From: Paenibacillus_S vulneris | Lineage (GTDB): Bacteria > Bacillota > Bacilli > Paenibacillales > NBRC-103111 | DNA length: 64,000 nucleotides | Direction of reading: 5' to 3' | Assembly: GCF_039543185.1 (NCBI RefSeq) | Contig: NZ_BAABJG010000027.1 | Span: 1 to 64,000, forward strand | Part shown: positions 6,301 to 15,042 of the stretch, in pieces | Layout: every line of letters begins with the position of its first letter | Numbering within the stretch: position 1 is the stretch's first letter | The notes under the pieces: generated by a model | Seen by the model: the letters and a program-made list of their open reading frames with translations, nothing else | Told to the model about the DNA's origin: nothing | Database searches by the model: none | Position numbers and translations under genes: made by a program

Positions 6301-8966
6301 ACTTCTTTGACAAGAATAATAATCTGTTAGGGTCTGCTACGGACTCAACAACCGGCCGACAGAAACCGGATAAAGGCGACTCCGTTAACATGGCGAATGC
6401 CGGGCTAAACGGAGGCAAGGTACCGAATTTTGAGGCATATGAATACAGTGTGACACAAAAGGTGACACCGGCGGCAAACCAGATGCCGGACAGCCTGTAT
6501 GTTCAGCAGCTGATTAATAGCCACGGTCCACAAGCCGCTGCTAATCTTGAAGAAAAAACAGTTCCACCGATCGATGATCAGGCAAGCGCGGAAAGGCCGA
6601 AATTGAAAAATCTTTTGGTTGACGGACAGGCGGTTTCCGGTTTTTCTCCGGATGTTTACAGCTACACCGTTACGCTGCCTCTAGATCATGATTACTCCAA
6701 AAAAACGGAGATAACCGCACAAGCGGATGCAGGCGTTATCGTTGACATTGCCTATCCTCAAGAGGGTACGGCACAAATTACGCTGACAGATGCTAAAGGC
6801 GTGAAGAATTTTTATAGTGTATCATTTATCGCTATTCAAAAGTCACCGATTGTGATTGCAAGCGACCAGCAAGTGGATACGAGCAACTCCAATTATGCGG
6901 TAAACGTCCTGAACCCTGGTGATTATGCCGGTGCAGCCTCGCTTCGTTGGGCAGCTAATGGATCGGCATGGATTAGAATGTATTTGGGAGAGACTGCGAA
7001 AACGATAAATGGCGTACAAATAGGGTTTGTAGAAAACTCAAGCGGTACCCGTTTCTATAAGTTAAGAGTTGAGTACTCGACTGATGGGCAGAACTGGTCC
7101 TTTGTTCCGTCAGGAACTGTAGTCAGCAACACTACGACGACTCCAACATCATGGAACGTAGAATCCAATACGTATATGAACTCACTAACGATCACCGCGG
7201 ATATAAATAAAAAAGTACCGGTAACAAACACCTTACAGACGTTTACATTTGACAAGCCTGTACAAGCTCGCTTTATTAGGATTTCAGGCAATGGAAATTC
7301 GGGGAACCAATGGAATAACTATTGGAGGCTTCGTCCCGTATTCCCTCAAGCAGAGCCGGAGTACACGCCTCCTACAGGAGTCACCGTCACAGGACCGGCA
7401 GCACTGATTGCAAAGAGCTCTGCGCAGCTCCAGGCACAAGTGACACCTGACACGGCAACCGTAAAAGAAGTGATATGGACATCCAGCAGCCCGGCTGTTG
7501 CAACCGTGGATTCGACCGGAAAAGTGACCGCCGTTGCAGCAGGAAATGTTACCATCACGGCAACAACGGTAGACGGTACGTTTGTTTCGTCGGGTGTGAT
7601 CCAGCAAGCCGTAGGCACACATGATTTGACCATCATGAATAGCAGCAACGCCGACTTAAGCTCTTTGAGCCTGTCGAACGGGTCTCTGAGCCCTGCCTTT
7701 GCGTCCGGCACAACAGCCTATACGTCGAATGTGGCTGCCGCTGTATCAAGCCTGACGGTAACAGCCAGTGTGTACGATAAGAACGCAACGATGACTGTGA
7801 ATGGAAATTCAGTGGCAAGCGGCCAAGCCAGCAGCCCTATCAACCTGCAGATTGGCAGCAATGTGATTACGATCGTAGTGACAGCGCAAGACGGAACTAC
7901 GAAAACCTACAGCGTAACCGTAACGCGTGTACCCGGCAGCAGCGGCAATCGTGGCAGCAGTGGCGGAAGCGGGGGTGTAGCTGCGCCAGGAGACTCCAAA
8001 GTGACCTCGACGGACGGCAGGCTGACGTTACCGGCAGGCAAGTCCGGAGAAGTGAGCTTGAACAACGACATTGTGGTCTCGATCCCTGCCAATGCCAGCA
8101 GTAAGGAACTGAAGCTCACCATTGAAAAATTGGCGGACACTTCGTCTCTGATCAAGAAGGAGGTTCTGCTCAGCTCGATCTTTGAGATTCTGAAAAACTT
8201 CCCGGAAAACTTCAGTCATCCGGTCACGCTGACCTTTACGTTCAATCCGGCAAGCTTGAAAAACAATCAGGCGGCAGGTATCTTCTATTATGACGAAGCG
8301 AAGAAAGCATGGATTGAAGTCAAAGGCAGCAAGATCAACGGAAACAAGATTTCCGTCGAAGTCGATCATTTTACGAAATTTGCCGTACTAGCAGTAGATT
8401 CTGCGGCGGAGAAGCCGGCTCCTGATGTAAACCTGAGCGATCTCACGGGTCATTGGGCAGAGGCTAATGTTAAGCAAGCAGTAAACAAAGGAATCGTCAG
8501 CGGCTATCCGGATGGTACATTCAAGCCGAATAACACGGTAACCAGAGCGGAATTCGCCGTCATGCTGATGAACACATTGAAGCCGCAAGGAGACGGAGCA
8601 GCACTAACCTTCACCGATAAAGCGGAGATTGGAGCCTGGGCGCAGAAAGCCGTGGCGCAGGCGTTCCATGCGGGGATTGTGAAAGGCTATGAGGATGGCA
8701 GCTTCCGTCCGGACGCCCAAATTACTCGTGCTGAGATGGCTGTCATGCTGTCCAACGCTTTAGGTTTGACTACCGAAGCTAATGCGGTAACCGGCTTTGC
8801 GGACGATAAAGACGTTCCTGCATGGGCAAAAGGCGCCGTAGCGGCGATGAAGAAACAGCAGCTTGTAGAAGGTAAGGGAGACAACGAATTCGCTTCCGCA
8901 GCCCCTGCAACAAGAGCCGAGGCGGTAACGGTGCTCTTGAACATGCTGGCACAAAAAAACAAGTAA
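3348..8966 (+). CDS. Giant secreted SLH protein with pectate-lyase-like beta-helix
   Basis: 1872 aa, exported and held on the cell wall. A signal peptide (1-31, cut after ARA) is followed by a discoidin/F5-8C-like domain (~40-222), two Ig-like domains (~230-480), a right-handed beta-helix of pectate-lyase type (~520-1000; starts DDAWQIIQDAIDYVSK, then VVIRGAGAG), a cadherin-like domain (~1085-1165), a second discoidin domain (~1168-1335), BIG2 (~1340-1420), a cadherin-like domain (~1425-1527), a Gly/Ser linker, a ZU5-like beta domain (~1552-1683) and three SLH repeats (1694-1872) with TRAE motifs. The architecture implies binding and cleavage or remodelling of a polysaccharide at the surface; the substrate is not deducible. 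The TTG at 3348 is preceded by GGGAG at 9-nt spacing; the ATG at 3360 is the alternative. It is a monocistronic unit between two terminators, with a cre site upstream. Confidence 0.9.
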   Translation: MNNTMNKTLSILLVFTLMIGFFVVPPQAARAATSKIDVAPSALTTGANVKVSSENSTKKAPLAIAHNGTEFWQYGGSAANVFPTAGNTSSLWLAVDLGTTQTFDEISFDIPASFSSVKARMSVYDVVYTSDDNVWASLPAINNSTPSAYDWSTKSWKLAKHVEVPDSIAANDPNWGSLTPSNTSWTATTTGTLAKPVDARYVMIHFTQISGNPGTLGMSNLKILGTPTSPTISPETSSYVKGTGSAPSTTITLNGASLTGIAKSGSVTDVVYLNQTQDYKLGPISGGTQSVTFTDTYLASLPDGSTSLTLYFSGGSKLQYTISVTSSTYADTYLNDPGSGYALITPNYPGMSLTIGRPAVVDANAASNKFPVFNVSKAFAGTSIAGTLIAPNGGTVYTFPAASVDASGNAVITVPDSVPLVKGTYKAALTLTKDGNTLYDSYYFTAIDDFANYKSIPNVQNSNNANVANVNPDSWENQVYPAIQMDASGKITYIPDYKGNQIMDYSAVGYKGGGVAIPNVPVRVKVSPLANDSDDAWQIIQDAIDYVSKYPIQEDGFRGAVYLEPGVFRISKPLNVTTSGVVIRGAGAGTVTPVVGDGSASNPYDEQIASEEAEPGVTKLISTWTIVNNSSYTPAKDHASTTGSPYTKTANSTLINFNGQSVTTSASTTITDQYVGAGQYSVHVASTEGLSAGDLVTVQKAVNANWVQAMYMDKVDGASNWLPNGKLEGGFAGTPFTAERTIKSIDAASKTITFAEPLSDNLDMRWGVAKVVKTAESGRIRNVGVENIQGISHFYNTNKPLLSNKYGKYFLSYNDENHAEVFVAMVNVRDGWLRNFTTYHIDSAFVTDGNSRNITVQDGNILDPVSLMDAGERRYSVYYKNSEYMFTQRVYSRYMRHAFIVDSYTSGPNVFYNSVSEYTSNASEPHFRWSSGGLYDNVSARIYLQNRWNMGTSHGWAGVNYLLYNFTGPFIAAQPQLSPNYVIGHFFDKNNNLLGSATDSTTGRQKPDKGDSVNMANAGLNGGKVPNFEAYEYSVTQKVTPAANQMPDSLYVQQLINSHGPQAAANLEEKTVPPIDDQASAERPKLKNLLVDGQAVSGFSPDVYSYTVTLPLDHDYSKKTEITAQADAGVIVDIAYPQEGTAQITLTDAKGVKNFYSVSFIAIQKSPIVIASDQQVDTSNSNYAVNVLNPGDYAGAASLRWAANGSAWIRMYLGETAKTINGVQIGFVENSSGTRFYKLRVEYSTDGQNWSFVPSGTVVSNTTTTPTSWNVESNTYMNSLTITADINKKVPVTNTLQTFTFDKPVQARFIRISGNGNSGNQWNNYWRLRPVFPQAEPEYTPPTGVTVTGPAALIAKSSAQLQAQVTPDTATVKEVIWTSSSPAVATVDSTGKVTAVAAGNVTITATTVDGTFVSSGVIQQAVGTHDLTIMNSSNADLSSLSLSNGSLSPAFASGTTAYTSNVAAAVSSLTVTASVYDKNATMTVNGNSVASGQASSPINLQIGSNVITIVVTAQDGTTKTYSVTVTRVPGSSGNRGSSGGSGGVAAPGDSKVTSTDGRLTLPAGKSGEVSLNNDIVVSIPANASSKELKLTIEKLADTSSLIKKEVLLSSIFEILKNFPENFSHPVTLTFTFNPASLKNNQAAGIFYYDEAKKAWIEVKGSKINGNKISVEVDHFTKFAVLAVDSAAEKPAPDVNLSDLTGHWAEANVKQAVNKGIVSGYPDGTFKPNNTVTRAEFAVMLMNTLKPQGDGAALTFTDKAEIGAWAQKAVAQAFHAGIVKGYEDGSFRPDAQITRAEMAVMLSNALGLTTEANAVTGFADDKDVPAWAKGAVAAMKKQQLVEGKGDNEFASAAPATRAEAVTVLLNMLAQKNK

Positions 8967-8991
8967 TTGTAATGCTCCAATCATGGGGAGA

Positions 8992-9042
8992 GGTTATTCT
9001 GCAGGAAATCTTATGGTTTCCTTGCAGGATAACCTTTTTTTG
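8992..9042 (+). terminator. Terminator of the giant SLH gene
   Basis: A long hairpin GGTTATTCTGCAGGAAA / TTTCCTTGCAGGATAACC with one small bulge, followed by seven T. It lies 26 bp after the stop codon. Confidence 0.9.
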
Positions 9043-9380
9043 AAATCATAAATTTTCAATTCCGGGGTTCCATGGAACACAGTCGTTCCTCTTAAACAGC
9101 CTTGATCAGAGTCCTTTCATCCTTTTCCTGCGATTCTAGGGCAGTCTTCGGTTTGGTTGAGGGATGATTTTTGGTGTACAATAAAACTGATCCAGTGATC
9201 TCGATACATGGACATGCCTAACCGGTTTGCGATTTACGCAGGTGTGACTTCGGCAGGCAGATTGTTCACAAGCTTTCGATTGCGTTACTGGTTGTTTCCG
9301 TTGTAAGCCTTACGAAGATGGTTATTCCGAGGTACCGGGTTAGAGGTCGTCTATTCCAAGAAAAGGAAGGAGAATTATCA
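9043..9380. other. Intergenic region before the aldolase gene
   Basis: 338 bp without a gene. A weak promoter-like pair TTGGTT / TACAAT with 18-bp spacing occurs near 9155-9184, in front of the aldolase gene. No repeat or RNA motif was recognised. Confidence 0.4.
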
Positions 9381-10268
9381 TTGAACAAGGAGCAATTGGA
9401 TCGAATTCATACCGGAAAAGGGTTTATCGCAGCGTTGGACCAGAGCGGAGGGAGCACTCCCAAGGCGCTGCTTCAGTACGGTATTAAGGAAAACAGCTAT
9501 TCCAATGAGGAAGAAATGTTTGAGCAGGTTCATGAAATGAGAACGCGTATTATCAAGAGTCCGGCTTTTGATTCGAAGTATATCTTAGGTGCGATCTTGT
9601 TTGAAAATACGATGGACCGCACGATAGATCAACAATTTACGGCCGATTACCTGTGGGAGAAAAAAGGCATCGTGCCTTTTTTGAAGGTAGACAAGGGACT
9701 AGCCGGGCTGGAAGAAGGCGTACAGCTTATGAAGCCGATGCCTGATTTGGGCAGCCTGCTGAAGCGGGCGAATGAAAGACATATTTTCGGGACCAAAATG
9801 CGTTCCGTTATTAAGGAAGCTAACGCCGCGGGCATTCGAAACGTGGTGGAGCAGCAGTTTGAAATCGGCAAACGGATTGTGTCGGCGGGGCTTGTACCGA
9901 TCATCGAGCCTGAGGTGGATATTCATAGTGCGGACAAGCTGAAATCGGAGCAGCTGTTAAAAGATGAGCTATACAAACAATTGTCCGCCCTGGATCAGGA
10001 TGCGCGTATCATGCTGAAGCTCTCCATCCCGACGGAGCCGGATTTTTACCGCGATTTGATGGACGATCCGCATGTCGTAAGGATTGTTGCCTTGTCCGGC
10101 GGCTATGATCAAACGGAGGCTAATGAAATACTGGCCCGCAACCATGGGTTGATCGCCAGCTTTTCGCGCGCCTTATCGGAGGGGTTAACAGCCCAGCAGA
10201 CCGATGAGGAATTCAATGCGAAGCTATCCCATTCCATACAATCGATTTACGAAGCGTCCATAACTTGA
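9381..10268 (+). CDS. fda: Class I fructose-bisphosphate aldolase
   Basis: A 295-aa cytoplasmic enzyme that splits fructose-1,6-bisphosphate into dihydroxyacetone phosphate and glyceraldehyde-3-phosphate through a lysine Schiff base, without metal. The sequence follows the staphylococcal-type class I aldolase family (about 295 aa): ALDQSGGSTPKAL near the N-terminus, FENTMDR, then PFLKVDKGL with a candidate substrate lysine, IEPEVDIH, LKLSIP and ALSGGY. The start is taken as the TTG at 9381, which has GGAAGGAGA upstream. An in-frame ATG at 9318 would add a 21-residue extension unlike the family. It stands alone on the plus strand and is followed by a hairpin repeat and a terminator. Confidence 0.92.
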   Translation: MNKEQLDRIHTGKGFIAALDQSGGSTPKALLQYGIKENSYSNEEEMFEQVHEMRTRIIKSPAFDSKYILGAILFENTMDRTIDQQFTADYLWEKKGIVPFLKVDKGLAGLEEGVQLMKPMPDLGSLLKRANERHIFGTKMRSVIKEANAAGIRNVVEQQFEIGKRIVSAGLVPIIEPEVDIHSADKLKSEQLLKDELYKQLSALDQDARIMLKLSIPTEPDFYRDLMDDPHVVRIVALSGGYDQTEANEILARNHGLIASFSRALSEGLTAQQTDEEFNAKLSHSIQSIYEASIT

Positions 10269-10275
10269 TTCCGGT

Positions 10276-10403
10276 GGTGGGGTATCCCTTGTAGGAGCGA
10301 TAGCGTCCACCTTTGTTCTCGGAAAATACCCGCTATAGAGCGAATATAATCAAAATTTTCCGAGAACAACAGTGGCCGGAGGGGTATACCCCACCGGGGT
10401 ACC
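10276..10403. repeat. Dispersed hairpin repeat R1
   Basis: First of three copies (also 40642-40769 and 53499-53618). The outer stem GGTGGGGTAT/ATACCCCACC encloses a short CCT/AGG hairpin, a middle stem CCAC/GTGG, and a perfect 13-bp inner stem GTTCTCGGAAAAT/ATTTTCCGAGAAC. The flanking AGGTTTCTC (10426-10434) is shared with the second copy. Inner and middle stem sequences differ between copies while pairing is kept. It lies between the convergent aldolase and TetR genes. Confidence 0.8.
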
Positions 10404-10442
10404 TATGCTGTTTTTCAATTTCTGCAGGTTTCTCAACAGACC

Positions 10443-10470
10443 GGCCCCACTCGTGGGGCTATTTTATTTT
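10443..10470 (+). terminator. Terminator downstream of aldolase and R1
   Basis: Stem GCCCCA/TGGGGC with a short loop, then a T-rich tail. It would end transcription coming through R1 from the aldolase gene. Confidence 0.65.
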
Positions 10471-10529
10471 TACTGAGCAGAAGTTTAAGTGACGCAGTTG
10501 CATCCTCTCCTATCTATAAGGCCAGCAGA

Positions 10530-11108
10530 TTATCTCAGCAAGGTAAGGATGGAATGAATGCTATTGTCAACGAAAGACTTGTCGGGACGGGATTTGAGCA
10601 GGACGGTCAGTCCGATTAAGGAAACGACCAAGGTCTGCGCCAGCGCTTTGGCATTCAATTCACCGGAGAGCTCGCCCGATCTTATGCCCCGCTCGATCGT
10701 CTCCTGGAACAAAGCGGAGAGATACATTTGATGCTCCCTTGTCAGGATTTCGTATTTCTCATCGTGGGGGGCAAGCTCGACCATTGTGTTGATACAAAAG
10801 CAGCCGCGGCTTGGGCCTTCCCGGTATTCCTCCATTACAACGCCTTCCAGAAATGCGCGGAACGCTTCTTTCACCGAAGGCTGCTGCAGCTTACCTCGAA
10901 CGTGTACGGCGTGAGTTTTCGTATATTTGCGCAAGGCGGCTTCGAACAAACCCTTCTTATCTCCGAAGGCAGCATAAAGACTTGGTTTTTGAATCCCCAT
11001 TCTGGAGGTCAGATCGCTTAACGAAGTAGCTTCGTACCCCTTTTCCCAAAATAGCTGCAGGGCTGCATCCAGCGCCTGCTCCTCATCAAATTCGCGAGGC
11101 CGAACCAT
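10530..11108 (-). CDS. TetR family repressor of the adjacent MFS gene
   Basis: 192 aa from MVRPREF. The HTH spans about residues 8-55 (ALDAALQLFWEKGYEATSLS, then the GIQKPSLYAAFGDKKGLF recognition region), followed by a C-terminal domain with GCFCINT, typical of the ComR/AcrR-like TetR subgroup. A TTG 33 bp upstream is possible, but GAGGGG lies just before the chosen ATG and relatives start the same way. It is divergent from the MFS gene at 11392. Operators TACCGATCGGTA and TACCGTTCGGTA flank the intergenic region, one near each gene. The expected role is ligand-released repression of the exporter and of itself. Confidence 0.9.
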   Translation of the reverse strand: MVRPREFDEEQALDAALQLFWEKGYEATSLSDLTSRMGIQKPSLYAAFGDKKGLFEAALRKYTKTHAVHVRGKLQQPSVKEAFRAFLEGVVMEEYREGPSRGCFCINTMVELAPHDEKYEILTREHQMYLSALFQETIERGIRSGELSGELNAKALAQTLVVSLIGLTVLLKSRPDKSFVDNSIHSILTLLR

Positions 11109-11167
11109 CATACCCCTCATTTCCATCAAGCTTGTTTTCAAAATCGTCTTGTTGAAAAAAATATTTC

Positions 11168-11182
11168 ATACCGATCGGTACG
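11168..11182. promoter_or_regulatory. TetR operator, regulator side
   Basis: ATACCGATCGGTACG contains the perfect palindrome TACCGATCGGTA. It lies 60 bp before the TetR start and matches 11336-11350. Confidence 0.75.
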
Positions 11183-11288
11183 TTATTATTGTATCCCTAA
11201 GCCATCACAATGTCAATGAGACTCTGATAGTGAAGAAGAAAAGCAGCAGGGGAAAGTTAATACATAACAATAACGTCCGTTTAATGAC

Positions 11289-11350
11289 TTGACAACAAGG
11301 ATGACGCTAAGTTATGTTATTTTCAACTTAGTTATGTACCGTTCGGTATG
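11289..11350 (+). promoter_or_regulatory. MFS promoter with downstream operator
   Basis: The -35 TTGACA (11289-11294) and a -10 TATGTT (18-bp spacing) are followed by the operator GTACCGTTCGGTATG (11336-11350). The operator lies just after the predicted start of transcription, fitting a roadblock or occlusion mode. Confidence 0.65.
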
Positions 11351-11391
11351 TAATTATGCTGCACAATGACATAAGAGGGTGGGAGAAAGGA

Positions 11392-12657
11392 ATGGAAAAG
11401 CTTGAACAAACGTCATCGGCTTGCATGAAGGAAGCTGACCGGGATAGCAGGGATGCAAACGAGGGTACCGTCGGGAACAATCACTCCTCGGCCGCTATCT
11501 CCGTATCTCGCCGTACGGCGCTGACATTTGCGGTGGCTTGCGGGATGGCGGTGGCCGGGATTTACTACGCTCAGCCGCTTCTCGACGCTATGTCAAACGA
11601 ATTTGGCATCGCCCCTTCAACCATCGGCGTCGTGATTACCGTTACGCAGGTTTGCTATGCGTTAGGATTGATCCTGCTGGTGCCGCTTGGAGATTTGTTG
11701 AATCAGCGGAGGTTAATTTTAGGGCAGATGCTGCTTTTAGTCCTGGCTTCATCTGTGGTAGGCCTGGCTCCCACAAGTACGGTGCTTTTTGCTGGTATCG
11801 CTCTCGTCGGGCTTCTGGCCGTGGTCACTCAGACACTTGTAGCCTTCGTGGCTGCACTGGCTTCTCCACACGAACGCGGACGGGTCATAGGCTTGGTAAC
11901 GAGCGGGATCGTTATCGGCATTCTGCTTGCCAGAACTGTGGCCGGATTGCTGACGGACCTTGCCGGATGGCGTTCGGTCTATCTTGTCTCTGCATCCTTG
12001 ATGCTCCTTATGGTCCTCTTGCTATTTCGGGCTTTGCCGAATAAGGAACGCGAGAATTCACCCTTGTCTTATTGGCAGCTGCTGCGATCGGTCCTCTTAT
12101 TGTTTGTAGAGGAACGAACGCTGCGTATCCGCGGGCTGCTGGCTTTTTTCATATTTACCGCATTCAGTATACTGTGGACCTCGCTTGTTTTGCCGCTCAG
12201 CGCGCCACCGCTGTCTCTCTCGCATAGCGCGATTGGAGCATTCGGGCTTGCAGGAGCAGCGGGGGCGCTGGCGGCGGCCAAGGCAGGCAAATGGGCGGAT
12301 CGCGGATTAGGGCAATGGACAACAGGGGTTGCACTTATCCTGCTGCTTGCGTCATGGGGGCTGATTCGTTTGGTTGAATCCTCCTATTGGTTACTGATCG
12401 TTGGAGTCATTGTCCTGGACTTTGCCGTGCAGGCAGTGCACGTCACGAATCAGAGCATGATCCTAAGCGTAAGGCCGGAATCGCGCAGCCGTCTGACTGC
12501 GGCTTATATGATCTTCTATTCGGTCGGCAGCGCGACAGGTTCGATTGCATCCACCCTCACTTATTCCCTCGCCGGCTGGAGCGGCGTATGTATACTGGGC
12601 GGCTCGGTCAGCGCTTGTGCCATTATCTTTTGGGTATGGACCCGGACGGGGAGATGA
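11392..12657 (+). CDS. MFS efflux transporter (12-TM, YnfM/Bcr-like)
   Basis: 421 aa from the ATG preceded by GAGAAAGG. After a polar N-terminus of about 40 residues there are 12 hydrophobic segments. The loop after TM2 carries the MFS motif A variant GDLLNQRRLILG, and PHERGRVIG follows TM5. The protein would export a drug-like or metabolic compound by proton antiport in the plasma membrane; the substrate is unknown. It is divergent from a TetR gene with shared operators. The alternative ATG at 11356 lies almost on the operator and lacks an SD. Confidence 0.88.
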   Translation: MEKLEQTSSACMKEADRDSRDANEGTVGNNHSSAAISVSRRTALTFAVACGMAVAGIYYAQPLLDAMSNEFGIAPSTIGVVITVTQVCYALGLILLVPLGDLLNQRRLILGQMLLLVLASSVVGLAPTSTVLFAGIALVGLLAVVTQTLVAFVAALASPHERGRVIGLVTSGIVIGILLARTVAGLLTDLAGWRSVYLVSASLMLLMVLLLFRALPNKERENSPLSYWQLLRSVLLLFVEERTLRIRGLLAFFIFTAFSILWTSLVLPLSAPPLSLSHSAIGAFGLAGAAGALAAAKAGKWADRGLGQWTTGVALILLLASWGLIRLVESSYWLLIVGVIVLDFAVQAVHVTNQSMILSVRPESRSRLTAAYMIFYSVGSATGSIASTLTYSLAGWSGVCILGGSVSACAIIFWVWTRTGR

Positions 12658-12700
12658 TGGAAAGGAGGCAGGATAATAGACGGGAGGCCAACTGCCAGCC

Positions 12701-13852
12701 CTACCTCATTTCCATTCCTGTATTCCGGATTTTCATATCGTAGGTGATTTGAATTTCGGCTTTCGGGAAATCCTCCTTCCAGTCCAGCTTTTCCCATATT
12801 TTTGGCTGAAAGGAACGGATTTTGCTCCCAAGCCCGAGGATGTCTGAACGATATTGATTCTGAAGCTTGGCAATAACCACCTTCGCTTCTTTCTCCAAAT
12901 ATTTCTCGGCATCCTTTTCCATTTTGGCGATTTCTTCTTCTTTGAAAAGATTGGAACCGAATGTTTTCTCCAGTAAATCTCCTTCCAGAGAGATGTGTGT
13001 TTTGGAGACGACATGTCCGTCGACGTAAGAAATTTCATTTCGGGATTTGACGAACTCCGTATTGATGGTAATCAGTTGGCTCGGATTCCCCTGATAGGGA
13101 AAGGTGATGTTGCCCCCGCTTTTCCTTTCCCGGATTCTAAGCATTTGCCACGTATCCTGGCCTGGAAGAACGCCGACCATCCGTACCCCGCGGAAAACGG
13201 CTACCCCTTCCCACCGGATATCGTCGTCCTTCACTTCGACGTAATTCAAATACGGGTCGCGCGTTTTGGAGGTCAGATCGATATAAAATTTCCCCAGGTT
13301 CATGTCCGGGATTCGGCCGCTTTTGGCTCCGTTTTCTATAAGGGTCATGACGTATACGATCGGGATTTGCTCGAGATTGGGACCGGCCTTCAACAGATCC
13401 CGGGCTTCTCCCTTTACGATTAAAGGCCAAAGCAGCCGGCGGATTTGCGGATCTCTGCGGAATGGATCGAATATATGGTTGACACCCTCACGGGCAGCGG
13501 CTTCGCCGATGGCGATGACCCTCGTATGTCCATAAAACAGCTCTTGGTTCAGCCGTTTCTGCAGATTTTGAAACGCTTCGACAACCGTCTTTCCTTCCGA
13601 GCTCATCACCCGAACCGCTTGTTTGCCGCCACCCGCTCTCCCGCCGCTGGCACCGGCTATTTTGATCGGGATGGGGATTTGAACGGTTACGAGCAAATGG
13701 GAAGGGTGCTCCTTGGATTTGTCAATCGCGATACCTACGACAGAGGTGCGCTCCTCGATTTCACGCCGATCCCAACAGCCGGTCATCAGGAGCTGGAAGC
13801 CAAACAGGCAGGCAAGCAGAATCCATTTGAATACAGGATGCCTGAAGGTCAT
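12701..13852 (-). CDS. gerAC: Ger(x)C family spore germination lipoprotein
   Basis: 383 aa. The signal peptide ends in lipobox LMTGC, so Cys26 is predicted to be lipidated and the protein anchored outside the inner spore membrane. The mature part starts WDRREIEE, the usual GerAC opening, followed by VVGIAIDK and the C-terminal domain with charged helices near EEEIAKMEKDAEKYLEKEAK. It is the third subunit of a nutrient germinant receptor. Its ATG overlaps the stop of the gerAB-like gene by 4 bp, indicating translational coupling. The gene ends convergent to the MFS gene. Confidence 0.93.
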   Translation of the reverse strand: MTFRHPVFKWILLACLFGFQLLMTGCWDRREIEERTSVVGIAIDKSKEHPSHLLVTVQIPIPIKIAGASGGRAGGGKQAVRVMSSEGKTVVEAFQNLQKRLNQELFYGHTRVIAIGEAAAREGVNHIFDPFRRDPQIRRLLWPLIVKGEARDLLKAGPNLEQIPIVYVMTLIENGAKSGRIPDMNLGKFYIDLTSKTRDPYLNYVEVKDDDIRWEGVAVFRGVRMVGVLPGQDTWQMLRIRERKSGGNITFPYQGNPSQLITINTEFVKSRNEISYVDGHVVSKTHISLEGDLLEKTFGSNLFKEEEIAKMEKDAEKYLEKEAKVVIAKLQNQYRSDILGLGSKIRSFQPKIWEKLDWKEDFPKAEIQITYDMKIRNTGMEMR

Positions 13853-15042
13853 TCTTTACCGCCCCCCAAATTAATCTGAGGACTGGTTGCTGCTTCCTTG
13901 TTTTTGCCGCCCGAGCCTTTTTTTCGGATGATAGCCAGCAGCAAAAGTATGCCGGGAATGGTAAAGGCGACCGTGCTGCCAAAATACCCCAAGTAATCGG
14001 AGTACTCGAACAGCTTCGTCGTGCTTGGGGGATACATCGCCAGCCAGTAAAAAAGGGGCAAATGGAAGAGCGCGATCAGACGGTGCCCTTTCAGATGAAA
14101 CATTTGTCTCAACAGAAGTGAGCCGGCATAATACGTATTACCGACCGATGTAAATACGGCGGCTACCCATACGCCCAGGAAGGCGGATTCCACACGCTCC
14201 AGGATTAATCCAGGCACCTGCGTCGTTTTGACCAGCTCCAGGGTAGGCCAGGCGAGCAGCTCCAGCTCATCTACACCGAACACAGCTGTCCCCGCAATGA
14301 CGATCAGGGCATACACGATTCCCGGTATGGCTATGCCCCACATGCTGGCTTTTATAATTTTTTGAGTGGCTGCGGTGTAAGCCAGAAACATGAGCATGAT
14401 CTCAAAGCCGAGAAAGGAGGTCGCCGACGAAGCGACTCCTTTCATGAAGTTGAACCAGCTCACACGAAACATCGGAAATAAATTTTCCAGATTCGCACTC
14501 TGGTAAGAGGAGAGAGCTATACCCAATATTGGAATGACGATGATGACTAACAAAATTTCATTGACGCGCGCAAGCACCTGCACATCATGTAAGGTAAAAA
14601 CAAAGGCTACCAGCAGCATGGAGATGATAATCACCTCCAAAGGGGTTCTAATCAGAACGGTAGTTACAACCACTTCGCCGAAGATTCTCGCAACGATGGC
14701 CGTGCTGATCACCCAGTACACATAATACGGAAGGAGGACAGGAAGACTGAGTATCCAGCCAACTGCGGGATGCTTGGAGTTCCCAAGTATCTGTCTGGCG
14801 TACTCGACTATGCTTTGGTATGGGAACCGTTTGGCCAGCGACGCAATGATATACATGGCCACCATAGACAGCAATGCACCCAGAATGGTCGAGAGCCAGC
14901 CGCTTTCCCGGGCATAGTGCACTGAGCTGCGGGGAAGGGTGAGGACACCGACACCGATAATGGTGCTTGCTATGAGCCAAGAAGATTGACGTACGGTCAT
15001 CGTATTGGACGAATCATTTTCCTGCTCTCCGTTATGCTTCAA
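13849..15042 (-). CDS. gerAB: GerAB family spore germination permease
   Basis: 397 aa, an APC-superfamily integral membrane protein with about 10 hydrophobic segments. It opens RQSSWLIASTIIGVGVLTLP, the characteristic first segment of the family, and ends with a basic Gly/Lys tail. In known receptors this subunit binds the germinant; the ligand cannot be read from the sequence. It is the middle gene of the operon, with 4-bp overlaps on both sides. Confidence 0.93.
   Translation of the reverse strand: MKHNGEQENDSSNTMTVRQSSWLIASTIIGVGVLTLPRSSVHYARESGWLSTILGALLSMVAMYIIASLAKRFPYQSIVEYARQILGNSKHPAVGWILSLPVLLPYYVYWVISTAIVARIFGEVVVTTVLIRTPLEVIIISMLLVAFVFTLHDVQVLARVNEILLVIIVIPILGIALSSYQSANLENLFPMFRVSWFNFMKGVASSATSFLGFEIMLMFLAYTAATQKIIKASMWGIAIPGIVYALIVIAGTAVFGVDELELLAWPTLELVKTTQVPGLILERVESAFLGVWVAAVFTSVGNTYYAGSLLLRQMFHLKGHRLIALFHLPLFYWLAMYPPSTTKLFEYSDYLGYFGSTVAFTIPGILLLLAIIRKKGSGGKNKEAATSPQINLGGGKE

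Noticed and set aside
10276..10403. Hairpin repeats considered as simple transcription terminators
   Set aside because: They lack a T tail, are over 100 nt long with nested stems, and real terminators lie beside them.
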